NCBI GenBank assembly: GCA_035509195.1
Contig: DATJLT010000109.1
Coordinates: forward strand, 1-15,308
Length of the DNA: 15,308 nt
Reading direction: 5' to 3'
Origin: Chersky-822 sp035509195
GTDB taxonomy: Bacteria > Actinomycetota > Actinomycetes > Streptosporangiales > Streptosporangiaceae
Shown here: positions 1-6,236 of the stretch, one piece after another
Layout: every line of letters begins with the position of its first letter
How positions within the stretch are numbered: position 1 is the stretch's first letter
The notes under the pieces: generated by a model
What the model saw: only the letters and a program-made list of their open reading frames with translations
What the model was told of the DNA's origin: nothing
Database searches by the model: none
Translations under genes and position numbers: made by a program

Positions 1-870
1 CATGAACTTGTCAGGGAAGCCAGGCATCGTGCAGGCGATGCAGATGCCGCCGACGTTCGGGCAGCCGCCTACGCCGTTGATCCAGCCGCGCTTGGGCACG
101 TTGCACTTCACGACCGGGCCCCAGCAGCCGAGCTTGACCAGGCACTTCGACGAGCCGTATTCCGCCGCGAAGTCGCCCTGCTCGTAGTAGCCTGCCCGAT
201 CGCATCCCTCGTGGACGGTGGAACCGAACAGCCAGGTCGGACGCAGTGCCTCGTCAAGCGGGATCATCGGCGCCTGGCCCGCGACCTGGTACAGCAGGTA
301 GAGGATCGTCTCTGAGAGGTTGTCAGGGTGGATGGGGCAGCCAGGCACGCAGACGATCGGCAGGCCTGCCTTGGACCGCCAGTCCCAGCCCAGGTAGTCG
401 GGCACGCCCATGGCCCCTGTCGGGTTACCCGCCATCGCGTGAATGCCGCCGTAGGTGGCGCAGGTGCCGACCGCGAGAATAGCGGTCGCCTTGGGCGCGA
501 GCCTGTCGAGCCACTCGTTGGTCGTCATCGGCTGCCCGGTCGCCGGGTTGTTGCCGAAGCCGCACCAGTAGCCCTCGTCCTTGATCGCCTCGTTGGGTAT
601 CGACCCCTCGACGACGAGCACGAAGGGATCAAGCTCGCCCCTGTCGGCTTTGTGCCACCATTCGATGAAGTTGTCAGCCCCGGTTTCAGGGCCGCACTCG
701 AAGTCGATGAGCGGCCAGTGCACCGCGATTTTAGGCAGGCCAGGAAGGGCGCCGAGCGCGATTTCTTCGATGCTCGGCTGGGTCGCGGCGGTCAGCGCGA
801 CGGAATCGCCGTCGCAGCCGAGGCCCCCGTTCATCCACAAAATGTGCACCAGAGGGTCGTCTCCGGCCAT
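1..870 (-). CDS. hhyS: [NiFe]-hydrogenase small subunit, group 1h (high-affinity), C-terminus beyond window
   Basis: The small subunit carries electrons from the NiFe site of the large subunit through three Fe-S clusters. 290 codons are visible, open to the left edge; the family is somewhat longer, so only the C-terminus is missing. The N-terminus has L-G-C19-D-G-D22: the usual proximal-cluster Cys-x-x-Cys is Cys-x-x-Asp, a hallmark of actinobacterial-type group 1h enzymes. Further proximal ligands are C137 (GTCATYGG) and C178 (VPGCPIHPDN). The distal/medial ligands are H220, C223, C243, C249, C256, C270, C277 and C280. There is no twin-arginine signal, so the enzyme probably faces the cytoplasm. 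The start is set by GAGGAGG at 880-886. It is divergent from the accessory operon at 1378, and the large-subunit gene should lie to the left. Family assignment is firm; the subgroup rests on the Asp motif and the missing Tat signal. Confidence 0.95.
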   Translation of the reverse strand, partial: MAGDDPLVHILWMNGGLGCDGDSVALTAATQPSIEEIALGALPGLPKIAVHWPLIDFECGPETGADNFIEWWHKADRGELDPFVLVVEGSIPNEAIKDEGYWCGFGNNPATGQPMTTNEWLDRLAPKATAILAVGTCATYGGIHAMAGNPTGAMGVPDYLGWDWRSKAGLPIVCVPGCPIHPDNLSETILYLLYQVAGQAPMIPLDEALRPTWLFGSTVHEGCDRAGYYEQGDFAAEYGSSKCLVKLGCWGPVVKCNVPKRGWINGVGGCPNVGGICIACTMPGFPDKFM

Positions 871-1377
871 AGCGAACAACCTCCTCGCTTGGTGTTTGCT
901 CCGCTCCAGTTTGCGGCACGGGAACGGCTAAATGTTATGACGCGATCGGGTTGAACGTATGCACCATTCACTGCGCGGATCAGGAAAGCCGGCGTGAACA
1001 TTGCGAAGAAGGCCATCGCTGTAGTCCCGCCGCGTTAACCGATGGGCAGAATTCATCCCGTGTACCGCGTGTGTGGCGTTTTGCGGTATTGTGCCGGTAA
1101 CTGAGATCAAGAAGCACCTCGCCTTTAGTGATGCGCGGGTGCGGCCCATGGTAAACCCGCAGGCACCCAACCACAAGACGGAACCGTCATCTGACCGGAC
1201 AGAAATGTCCGGCCCGCCGCGAGCGGGAGGCCCGAGGTGTTACGACGCGACGGGCAAATCGGTAATCTGGCGCTACGCGGGCGCGCGATCGGTGGCCCGG
1301 TCTTTCCGTTTGAGCGCTGTGCACGTAGCCTTGCACACACCTAGTCCTGCCGGACGAGTGCGATGAGGGAGTGACTG
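871..1377. promoter_or_regulatory. Divergent intergenic control region between hydrogenase and accessory operons
   Basis: About 500 bp with no credible gene. It must hold the promoters for the leftward hydrogenase genes and the rightward regulator/accessory operon. It carries the ribosome-binding site of the hydrogenase gene (880-886), that of the regulator (GAGGGAG at 1364-1370), a perfect 7+7 dyad at 1195-1212, and a weaker 6-bp inverted repeat GCGGGT/ACCCGC at 1135-1140 and 1155-1160. I see no convincing pair of sigma-70 boxes, so promoter positions are not assigned. Confidence 0.6.
1195..1212. promoter_or_regulatory. Perfect dyad CCGGACA-GAAA-TGTCCGG
   Basis: Two 7-bp arms are perfectly complementary around a GAAA centre. 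As DNA this is a classic operator-sized palindrome; as RNA it would be a hairpin capped by a GNRA tetraloop. No T-tract follows, so it is unlikely to be an intrinsic terminator. It sits about 165 bp before the regulator start and about 325 bp before the hydrogenase start. A binding site for the regulator at 1378 is an inference from location only. Confidence 0.45.
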
Positions 1378-1992
1378 GTGGCTGAGCCCAGTAACGGGCC
1401 AGGGGTCGAGCCAATTGAGGTAGCGCCTGTCGTGGTGCTGTCGCAGGTCTTTCCTGCGCGTCCTTCATCGATTCCCGACATCAGGAACTTCGTGCGGCAC
1501 TGCCTGGCCGAGTCTCCGCTGACTGAAGAGGGCATGAGGGAAGTCGGCGAGACGGTGTTTCGTGCCTTGCTCGACGCGGCAGGCCCGACCGGCTCGATCA
1601 ACGTCGCGTTCCGCATCTTCCCCGAGCATGTGGAAGTTGACGTGCTGCATTCTGACTCGGCCCTGGTGGGGCCCGGGCAGCCACCGTCCGGTAACGCGAC
1701 AGCCGGTACCGGCCAGGCGGGTTCGCCTGCCGAAGGCGCGGGCCGCGCCGCCGCGCTCAGCCCGGCCGGCCCGGTTAGCCTTGGCGGACCTGGCGGGCCC
1801 GCGACGTTCGCTGAGTGGATGTCCAACGCTCTGCGCACTCAGAACATGACGCAGGAGGCCGCGGCCAGGCAACTCGGCGTGTCCGTGAAGACCATCAGCC
1901 GCTGGGTCGGCGGCACCACCGAGCCGAGAATGCGCGATCTGAGGCGAATTCAGGAAGTTTTCGGCTCCCTGCCGCTTGACGTCGGCGGGTGA
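1378..1992 (+). CDS. Helix-turn-helix (XRE/Cro-like) regulator with GHKL-like N-terminal domain
   Basis: 204 aa from GTG at 1378, preceded by GAGGGAG at 1364-1370. Three regions can be seen. Residues about 24-90 resemble the N-terminal part of HATPase_c_2 (anti-sigma/GHKL) domains, from FPARP and an R-x-F-V-R helix to a strand VEVDVL. The N-box Asn is replaced (E58-x-x-x-R62) and no glycine-rich G-box follows, so ATP binding is doubtful. Residues about 95-140 are a Pro/Gly/Ala linker. Residues 143-199 form an XRE-type HTH: M-T-Q-E-A-A-A-x-x-L-G-V-S, then K-T-I-S-R-W-V-G-G. It is first in the accessory operon and divergent from the hydrogenase gene, so it is a candidate local regulator of both units (inference). 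The HTH is confident; the N-terminal assignment is tentative. Confidence 0.85.
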   Translation: MAEPSNGPGVEPIEVAPVVVLSQVFPARPSSIPDIRNFVRHCLAESPLTEEGMREVGETVFRALLDAAGPTGSINVAFRIFPEHVEVDVLHSDSALVGPGQPPSGNATAGTGQAGSPAEGAGRAAALSPAGPVSLGGPGGPATFAEWMSNALRTQNMTQEAAARQLGVSVKTISRWVGGTTEPRMRDLRRIQEVFGSLPLDVGG

Positions 1993-2103
1993 CGTTATGA
2001 CCGGCCAGGATTACAGAGACTTAACGCGGCATTCGCCACGCGATGTCCCGCTCCGCGCAACTTTGGGACCGGAAACTAGTCAAGGCTGTCTGGTGGGTCC
2101 ACT

Positions 2104-2131
2104 AGACGACCGCCCACAAGTGTCCTACGGT
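2104..2131 (+). promoter_or_regulatory. Candidate leaderless promoter for the YceI-like gene
   Basis: TAGACG (2104-2109) and TACGGT (2126-2131) are separated by 16 bp and fit the actinobacterial TTGACN / TANNNT pattern. The TACGGT ends 6 bp before the ATG at 2138, which would put transcription start on the start codon itself. This agrees with the lack of a recognisable ribosome-binding site before 2138. It would give the YceI-like and downstream genes their own promoter inside the 145-bp gap after the regulator. Confidence 0.4.
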
Positions 2132-2137
2132 GCTCGC

Positions 2138-2749
2138 ATGGCCCAGCAACCTGGATGTCACACGTTCGGCACCGATAGTGGCCGGGTCACTTTACTGACC
2201 GCTCGCGACGGCCTGGCTTCTCAAGCGGGTCACGACCTTACGATTGACGTCGCGAACTGGTCAGCCGAGCTGACGGTGGCGAACGACGGCTCGCCGTCCG
2301 GGCTGTCTGTCCGGCTCGACCTGACCTCGCTCGTCGTGCGCGAAGGTACCGGCGGGCTTAAGCCGCTGACAGACAGGGACAGGCGCGAGATCGCGGTCAA
2401 GGCCAGGCAGGTACTCGGTGCCGACCGGCATCCTGAGGCGACGTTCGTTGCCTCGTCGTTCGAGCCGGGATCCAACGGCGGCGGGTTCGTTCAGGGAACG
2501 CTGACGCTCGCCGGCATCTCGCGGCCGCTCAGGCTGCACGTGGCGAAGGACGGGCTGGAACATTACCGCGCGACCGCGTCCGTGCGGCAGTCCGAGTTCG
2601 GGATCAAGCCGTACGTGGCGTTCCTCGGTGCGCTGAAGGTCAGCGATGTCGTTGGCGTGGACGTCGAGGTCGACCTGTCGCAGGCCGCCGGACAAGCGCG
2701 GGCGGACGGTTCAGCTTCAGGTTCGGCACCGCCGGACGGCGCACAGTGA
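2138..2749 (+). CDS. YceI-like (polyisoprenoid-binding, lipocalin-like) protein
   Basis: 203 aa from ATG at 2138. The frame stays open upstream to 1976, but that stretch overlaps the regulator's 3' end and looks non-coding. YceI proteins are beta-barrels that bind long isoprenoid chains, including quinones. The sequence follows the family: a G-H-D-L-T-I-D strand near the N-terminus (family xxHsxvxfxv), an L-D-L-T-S-L strand, a helix with R-x-E-I-A-V-K-A, the H-P-E-A-T-F (family yPxaxF) strand, then G-T-L-T-L-A-G-I-S-R-P-L (family GxLtlhGvtrpv) and a final F-G-I-K-P-Y strand. No signal peptide, so probably cytoplasmic, unlike many YceI proteins. The Ser/Gly/Ala-rich tail (about 186-203) is probably disordered. 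It is 26 bp before a SIS gene in the hydrogenase accessory operon; a role in quinone handling is an inference. Confidence 0.85.
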   Translation: MAQQPGCHTFGTDSGRVTLLTARDGLASQAGHDLTIDVANWSAELTVANDGSPSGLSVRLDLTSLVVREGTGGLKPLTDRDRREIAVKARQVLGADRHPEATFVASSFEPGSNGGGFVQGTLTLAGISRPLRLHVAKDGLEHYRATASVRQSEFGIKPYVAFLGALKVSDVVGVDVEVDLSQAAGQARADGSASGSAPPDGAQ

Positions 2750-2775
2750 TCGCCAAGGTCGGCCAGGATAGGGCT

Positions 2776-3363
2776 ATGAGCGGTCTAGCGCAGGAGGCGT
2801 TCGACAGGCGGATAGCTCCGGCAAGGAGACTCGCGGATCACGCCGATGAGATCGTGGCAGCGGCGTACGACATGGCGGGAAGGTTTCACGGCGGCGGCAA
2901 GCTGATCACCTTCGGCACCGGCGCGGCGAGCGCGGACGCGCAGCATGTCGCGGTCGAGTTCGTGCACCCGGTCATCGTGGGCAAGCGCGCGCTTCCCGCT
3001 ATGTCGCTGACCTCGGACATCGCGACGGTCACCGCGCTCGCCGCCGATGCTGGCCTGGCTGACATCTTCGCGCATCAGGTAAGGAAGCTGGCCGGGCCTG
3101 AGGACATCGCGCTTGGCATAGCAACGGGGCCTGGCAGCTCAAGCGTGCTCGCCGGCCTTCGCGCGGCACGCGCGGCAGGCCTGCTCACGATCGGGCTCGC
3201 GAACGAGGCAGCGGCGACCAGCATCAGGAACTTCGCTGATCACCTGCTCGTGGCGCGGTCGGCGGACCCCCGCGTCATCAAGGAAATCCACGTCACGATC
3301 TACCACTTGCTGTGGGAACTCGTGCACGTCTTCATCGAGCAGCCATCCGCGCTGCGAAGCTAG
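2776..3363 (+). CDS. GmhA-like SIS-domain protein 1 (catalytic residues kept, phosphate loops altered)
   Basis: 195 aa. ATG at 2776 is chosen over GTG 2746 because AGGA at 2765-2768 is correctly spaced and the GTG overlaps the upstream stop. It is a single SIS domain of the phosphoheptose isomerase (GmhA) type. Family GNGGSA is here G47-T-G-A-A-S, and family STSGNS is A116-T-G-P-G-S-S, so both phosphosugar-binding loops are changed. The GmhA metal/catalytic positions are largely kept: H57 and E61 in A-Q-H-V-A-V-E, and H177 in the C-terminal helix, with K169 where GmhA has Gln. The S-L-T-S-D and F-A-H-Q-V segments also align. It precedes a HypC-like gene and a second SIS gene, so a heptose/LPS role is unlikely in this context. 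Exact substrate unknown. Confidence 0.88.
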   Translation: MSGLAQEAFDRRIAPARRLADHADEIVAAAYDMAGRFHGGGKLITFGTGAASADAQHVAVEFVHPVIVGKRALPAMSLTSDIATVTALAADAGLADIFAHQVRKLAGPEDIALGIATGPGSSSVLAGLRAARAAGLLTIGLANEAAATSIRNFADHLLVARSADPRVIKEIHVTIYHLLWELVHVFIEQPSALRS

Positions 3364-3374
3364 GCGGTCGTGCC

Positions 3375-3587
3375 ATGAGAGAGAACGAGGCCGGGCATTG
3401 CCCGGAGGGGGCATGCATCACCTGCTCAGATACCGCCGTCGCCTGCAAGGTGGTGGCGCTGCTTGACGATGACCTGGCCATAGTAGACACCTCAGCGGGC
3501 GCGGAGGAGGTCAGCGTCGCTCTCGTTGAGGCACGAGTCGGCGACACCATCCTCGTGCACGCCGGAGAAGCGATTGCGGTGATGTAG
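3375..3587 (+). CDS. Small HypC/HupF-family paralogue with non-standard N-terminus
   Basis: 70 aa from ATG at 3375, with AGGCGG at 3362-3367 as a possible ribosome-binding site. It aligns with HypC-type chaperones over the beta-barrel core: a strand K-V-V-A-L-L-D-D-D-L-A-I-V, a middle strand E-E-V-S-V-A-L-V, then V-G-D-T-I-L-V-H62-A-G-E-A-I-A-V, matching the HypC pattern G-x-(W/Y)-V-L-(I/V)-H-x-G-x-A. The essential HypC N-terminus, M-C2-L-G-I-P, is absent. In its place are C9, C14-I-T-C17-S-D and C24, and the C-terminal helix of HypC is missing. It lies 11 bp after SIS1 and 2 bp before SIS2. The bona fide hypC is at 4825, so this is an additional, divergent member whose job is unknown. Confidence 0.82.
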   Translation: MRENEAGHCPEGACITCSDTAVACKVVALLDDDLAIVDTSAGAEEVSVALVEARVGDTILVHAGEAIAVM

Positions 3588-3589
3588 CG

Positions 3590-4318
3590 ATGACACGGGT
3601 ACCACGGCCAGCCGAGCACGTGCAATCGGCGAAGTCAGCGGGCGAGGCCGGCGGCCGGGCCGGTTCTGTGGAGTCGCTGTACCCGTTCCTTTACCAGAGC
3701 ACGATCGACCCGGCCAAGGTTTTCGCCCAGGCTCTCCAGTCGACGCTCGCCAAGACCCGCGAGATCATTGACCTGCGTGTCGAGGTCTGCGCGAGGACGA
3801 GCAACCTGCTCGCCTCCTGCGCGGCGGACATGGCAGCCAGGTTCCTCGCGGGAGGCCGGCTCTTGTCGTTCGGCAATGGCGGCAGCGCGACCGACGCGGC
3901 TGATCTCACGACTCTTTTCCTTTACCCGCCAGGAGGCGTCCTCTCGCTGCCCGCCCTCGACCTGGCCAGCGACGTCAGCGTGCTGACCGCGCTGGCTAAC
4001 GACATCGGCGTCGAAGTGATCTTCGCCAGGCAACTCGCCGCCCTCGGCAAGCCGGCCGACATCGCGCTCGGGTTGTCGACCAGCGGCAATTCGGAGAATC
4101 TGCTGCGTGCCTTTGACGAGGCCAGGCAGGCCGGCATGCTGACCGTCGGCTTGTCTGGCTACGACGGAGGCAAGATGGCGGAAATCGCCAGCCTCGATTA
4201 CCTGTTCGTGGCGCCCTCCGCGTCCATTCACCGGATACAGGAGGCGCAGACCACGATCTACCACATCCTCTGGGAACTCGTCGTCGCCGAACTCGACCGC
4301 GGTCCGGTGATCACATGA
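3590..4318 (+). CDS. GmhA-like SIS-domain protein 2 (phosphate loops kept, catalytic His/Glu lost)
   Basis: 242 aa from ATG at 3590. About 26 extra N-terminal residues could be dropped if translation starts at GTG 3668 (S-V-E-S-L-Y-P-F-L-Y is a more typical opening); neither start has a good ribosome-binding site. The SIS domain keeps both phosphosugar loops: G95-N-G-G-S-A-T-D and S163-T-S-G-N-S-E-N. N137-D matches GmhA. In the following helix, the GmhA metal/catalytic His and Glu are replaced by D105 and L109, while Q217 and H225 of the C-terminal R-I-Q-E motif remain. It overlaps the protease gene by ATGA, so translation is probably coupled. It may assemble with SIS1 into a mixed oligomer (inference from complementary losses). 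Confidence 0.88.
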   Translation: MTRVPRPAEHVQSAKSAGEAGGRAGSVESLYPFLYQSTIDPAKVFAQALQSTLAKTREIIDLRVEVCARTSNLLASCAADMAARFLAGGRLLSFGNGGSATDAADLTTLFLYPPGGVLSLPALDLASDVSVLTALANDIGVEVIFARQLAALGKPADIALGLSTSGNSENLLRAFDEARQAGMLTVGLSGYDGGKMAEIASLDYLFVAPSASIHRIQEAQTTIYHILWELVVAELDRGPVIT

Positions 4319-4809
4319 CCTGCCGGGTGCTTGTCGCGGGCCTCGGCAACATCTTCCTCGGCGACGACGGATTCGGCGTCGAGGTCGCCGGGCGCCTCGC
4401 GGAGACCAGCCTGCCCGACTGGGTGGCCGTCGGCGATTACGGCACAAGCGGCCTGCACCTCGCCTATGACCTCGCGGAAGGCGTGGAACTCGCGATCCTC
4501 GTCGATGCCGTGCCTCGTGGTGGTGATCCAGGTACCGTCTATGTCATCGAGCCTGATCGCCAGCCCGTTCCCGCCGGGGGCGGAGCAGCTAAGGCTGCGG
4601 CCCCGATCGGGTTTTTCGACGGCCACGGCATGCAGCCTGACGTGGTGCTCGGCATGCTCGACTCGCTTGGGGCGCGGGTGGGCCGGGTGCTGATCGTTGG
4701 CTGCGAGCCCGCCAGCGTGGATTACGGGATGGGGCTGAGCGCGCCGGTAGCGGCCGCGGTGGACAAGGCGATCACGTGTGTGGTCGATCTGATAGGAAAG
4801 CACTGCTAG
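4315..4809 (+). CDS. [NiFe]-hydrogenase maturation protease (HyaD/HycI/HupD family)
   Basis: 164 aa. It is the endopeptidase that removes the C-terminal peptide of the hydrogenase large subunit after nickel insertion. The hallmark N-terminus is G9-L-G-N-I-F-L-G-D17-D-G-F-G. Nickel-sensing residues corresponding to HybD Glu16, Asp62 and His93 are D17, D64 (L-V-D-A) and H104 (G-H-G-M-Q). Length is normal for the family. The start overlaps the SIS2 stop (ATGA). Its partner should be the group 1h large subunit, presumably encoded left of the window next to the small subunit. Family certain; naming as hupD, hyaD or hycI is a matter of convention. Confidence 0.95.
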   Translation: MTCRVLVAGLGNIFLGDDGFGVEVAGRLAETSLPDWVAVGDYGTSGLHLAYDLAEGVELAILVDAVPRGGDPGTVYVIEPDRQPVPAGGGAAKAAAPIGFFDGHGMQPDVVLGMLDSLGARVGRVLIVGCEPASVDYGMGLSAPVAAAVDKAITCVVDLIGKHC

Positions 4810-4824
4810 AAGGGGACAGGTCAC

Positions 4825-5097
4825 ATGTGTCTTGGCATCCCGGGTGAAGTGATCGAGTTCCTGCCAGACCAGCCCGATCTGGCCAGGGTTGACGTAAGCG
4901 GCGTGCGCCGGGTGATCAACGTCGGCCTCCTCGCCGAGGACATGCCAAAACCCGGCGAATGGGTCCTCATTCACGTGGGTTTCGCCTTGTCCAAGATCGA
5001 CGAGGACGAGGCCGCCGCCGCGCTCGAATTCCTGGAAGGCATCGGGCAGGCCTACGACGATGAACTGGCCGCCCTTGCGGAGTCACGTATCGAATAG
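4825..5097 (+). CDS. hypC: Hydrogenase maturation chaperone HypC
   Basis: 90 aa. HypC binds HypD and the large-subunit precursor and carries the Fe(CN)2CO unit. It has the invariant M-C2-L-G-I-P-G-E start, with C2 the iron-binding residue once Met is removed, and the downstream W-V-L-I-H50-V-G-F-A-L-S-K-I-D motif. AGGGGA at 4811-4816 is the ribosome-binding site, 15 bp after the protease stop. Its stop codon is embedded in the AGGAGG of hypD, so the two are probably translated together, consistent with the HypC-HypD complex. Length is typical. This is the canonical HypC; the divergent paralogue is at 3375. Confidence 0.97.
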   Translation: MCLGIPGEVIEFLPDQPDLARVDVSGVRRVINVGLLAEDMPKPGEWVLIHVGFALSKIDEDEAAAALEFLEGIGQAYDDELAALAESRIE

Positions 5098-5108
5098 GAG
5101 GCGCGGTC

Positions 5109-6236
5109 ATGCGTTTCGTCGACGAATTCCGCGACAGCGACAAGGCGAGGGCCCTGTCCGCGAAGATTACCGGGCTGTGCGAGCCTGGCAGGCAGTACAA
5201 GCTGATGGAGGTCTGCGGCGGGCACACGCACACGATCTACAAACACGGTCTCGAGGACTACCTGCCTGAGCAGATCACGCTGGTCCACGGGCCTGGCTGC
5301 CCGGTCTGCGTGATCCCGATGGGCCGGGTCGACGACGCGATGGCGCTGGCGGCCGAGCCCGACGTGATCATGACCTCGTTCGGCGACATGATGCGGGTGC
5401 CAGGGAGCAATGGCTCGTTTTTCGACGCCAAGGCACGCGGTACCGACATCAGGATGGTCTACTCACCGCTCGATTCACTGAAGATCGCCAGGCAGAATCC
5501 GGATAAGCGGGTCGTGTTCATGGCCATCGGCTTCGAGACCACCGCTCCGTCCACCGCGATGACGCTGCTTCGTGCCGCACAGAGCGGTCTTTCCAACTTC
5601 TCTGTTTTCTGCAATCACGTCACCATCATCCCGGCGATCAAGGCGATTCTCGATTCACCTGACTTGCGCCTCGACGGCTTCATCGGGCCTGGGCACGTAT
5701 CGACGGTCATCGGCTGCCGGCCTTACGAGTTCATCGCCCGCGACTACGGCAAGCCGGTCGTCGTCGCGGGATTCGAGCCGCTTGACATCCTTCAGTCGAT
5801 CTACATGCTGATGCTCCAGCTCTCGCGGAGCGAGTCGAAGGTGGAAAACCAGTACTCACGGGTCGTGCCATGGGACGGCAACCTCACGGCGCTCAAGGTG
5901 ATCGGCCAGACCATGGAACTGCGCCCGTACTTCGAGTGGCGCGGGCTCGGCTTCATCTCCCATTCGGCGCTTAAGGTCAGGGAAGATTACGCGGCCTACG
6001 ACGCGGAACTGCTCTTCAACGTGCCGGGGGTACGGGTCGCTGACCCGAAGGCCTGCCAGTGCGGCGAGGTGCTCAAGGGCGTGCTCAAGCCATGGGAATG
6101 CAAGGTGTTCGGCACCGCGTGCACGCCAGAGACGCCGATCGGCACCTGCATGGTCTCGCCAGAGGGCGCCTGTGCGGCCTACTACAACTACGGCAGGCTC
6201 AAGCGGACCAGAGTCAAAGAGGCGAGCAGGACATGA
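5109..6236 (+). CDS. hypD: Hydrogenase maturation Fe-S scaffold HypD
   Basis: 375 aa, full length for the family. HypD, with HypC, is the scaffold on which Fe(CN)2CO is built. Visible motifs are M-E-V-C36-G-G-H39-T-H (iron-binding Cys and GGH loop), G-P-G-C64-P-V-C67 (redox Cys pair), G-F-E-T-T-A-P, and G-P-G-H-V-S. The C-terminal [4Fe-4S] region has cysteines at 316, 318, 331, 338, 347 and 355. The ribosome-binding site AGGAGG overlaps the hypC stop, and the hypD stop overlaps the hypE start in an ATGA. No key residue is missing. Confidence 0.98.
   Translation: MRFVDEFRDSDKARALSAKITGLCEPGRQYKLMEVCGGHTHTIYKHGLEDYLPEQITLVHGPGCPVCVIPMGRVDDAMALAAEPDVIMTSFGDMMRVPGSNGSFFDAKARGTDIRMVYSPLDSLKIARQNPDKRVVFMAIGFETTAPSTAMTLLRAAQSGLSNFSVFCNHVTIIPAIKAILDSPDLRLDGFIGPGHVSTVIGCRPYEFIARDYGKPVVVAGFEPLDILQSIYMLMLQLSRSESKVENQYSRVVPWDGNLTALKVIGQTMELRPYFEWRGLGFISHSALKVREDYAAYDAELLFNVPGVRVADPKACQCGEVLKGVLKPWECKVFGTACTPETPIGTCMVSPEGACAAYYNYGRLKRTRVKEASRT

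Noticed and set aside
328..954. Plus-strand frame of 208 codons opposite the hydrogenase small subunit
   Set aside because: The minus strand encodes a clear small subunit with all cluster ligands in order. The plus frame shows no domain.
1976..2137. Upstream in-frame extension of the YceI-like gene
   Set aside because: It would overlap the regulator's end, shows no family similarity, and a leaderless promoter fits the ATG at 2138 better.
4258..4974. Long open frame on the minus strand (238 codons)
   Set aside because: It lies antisense to the protease gene and hypC, which have unmistakable family motifs. Its translation is low-complexity His/Arg/Asp-rich and typical of a shadow frame in high-GC DNA.
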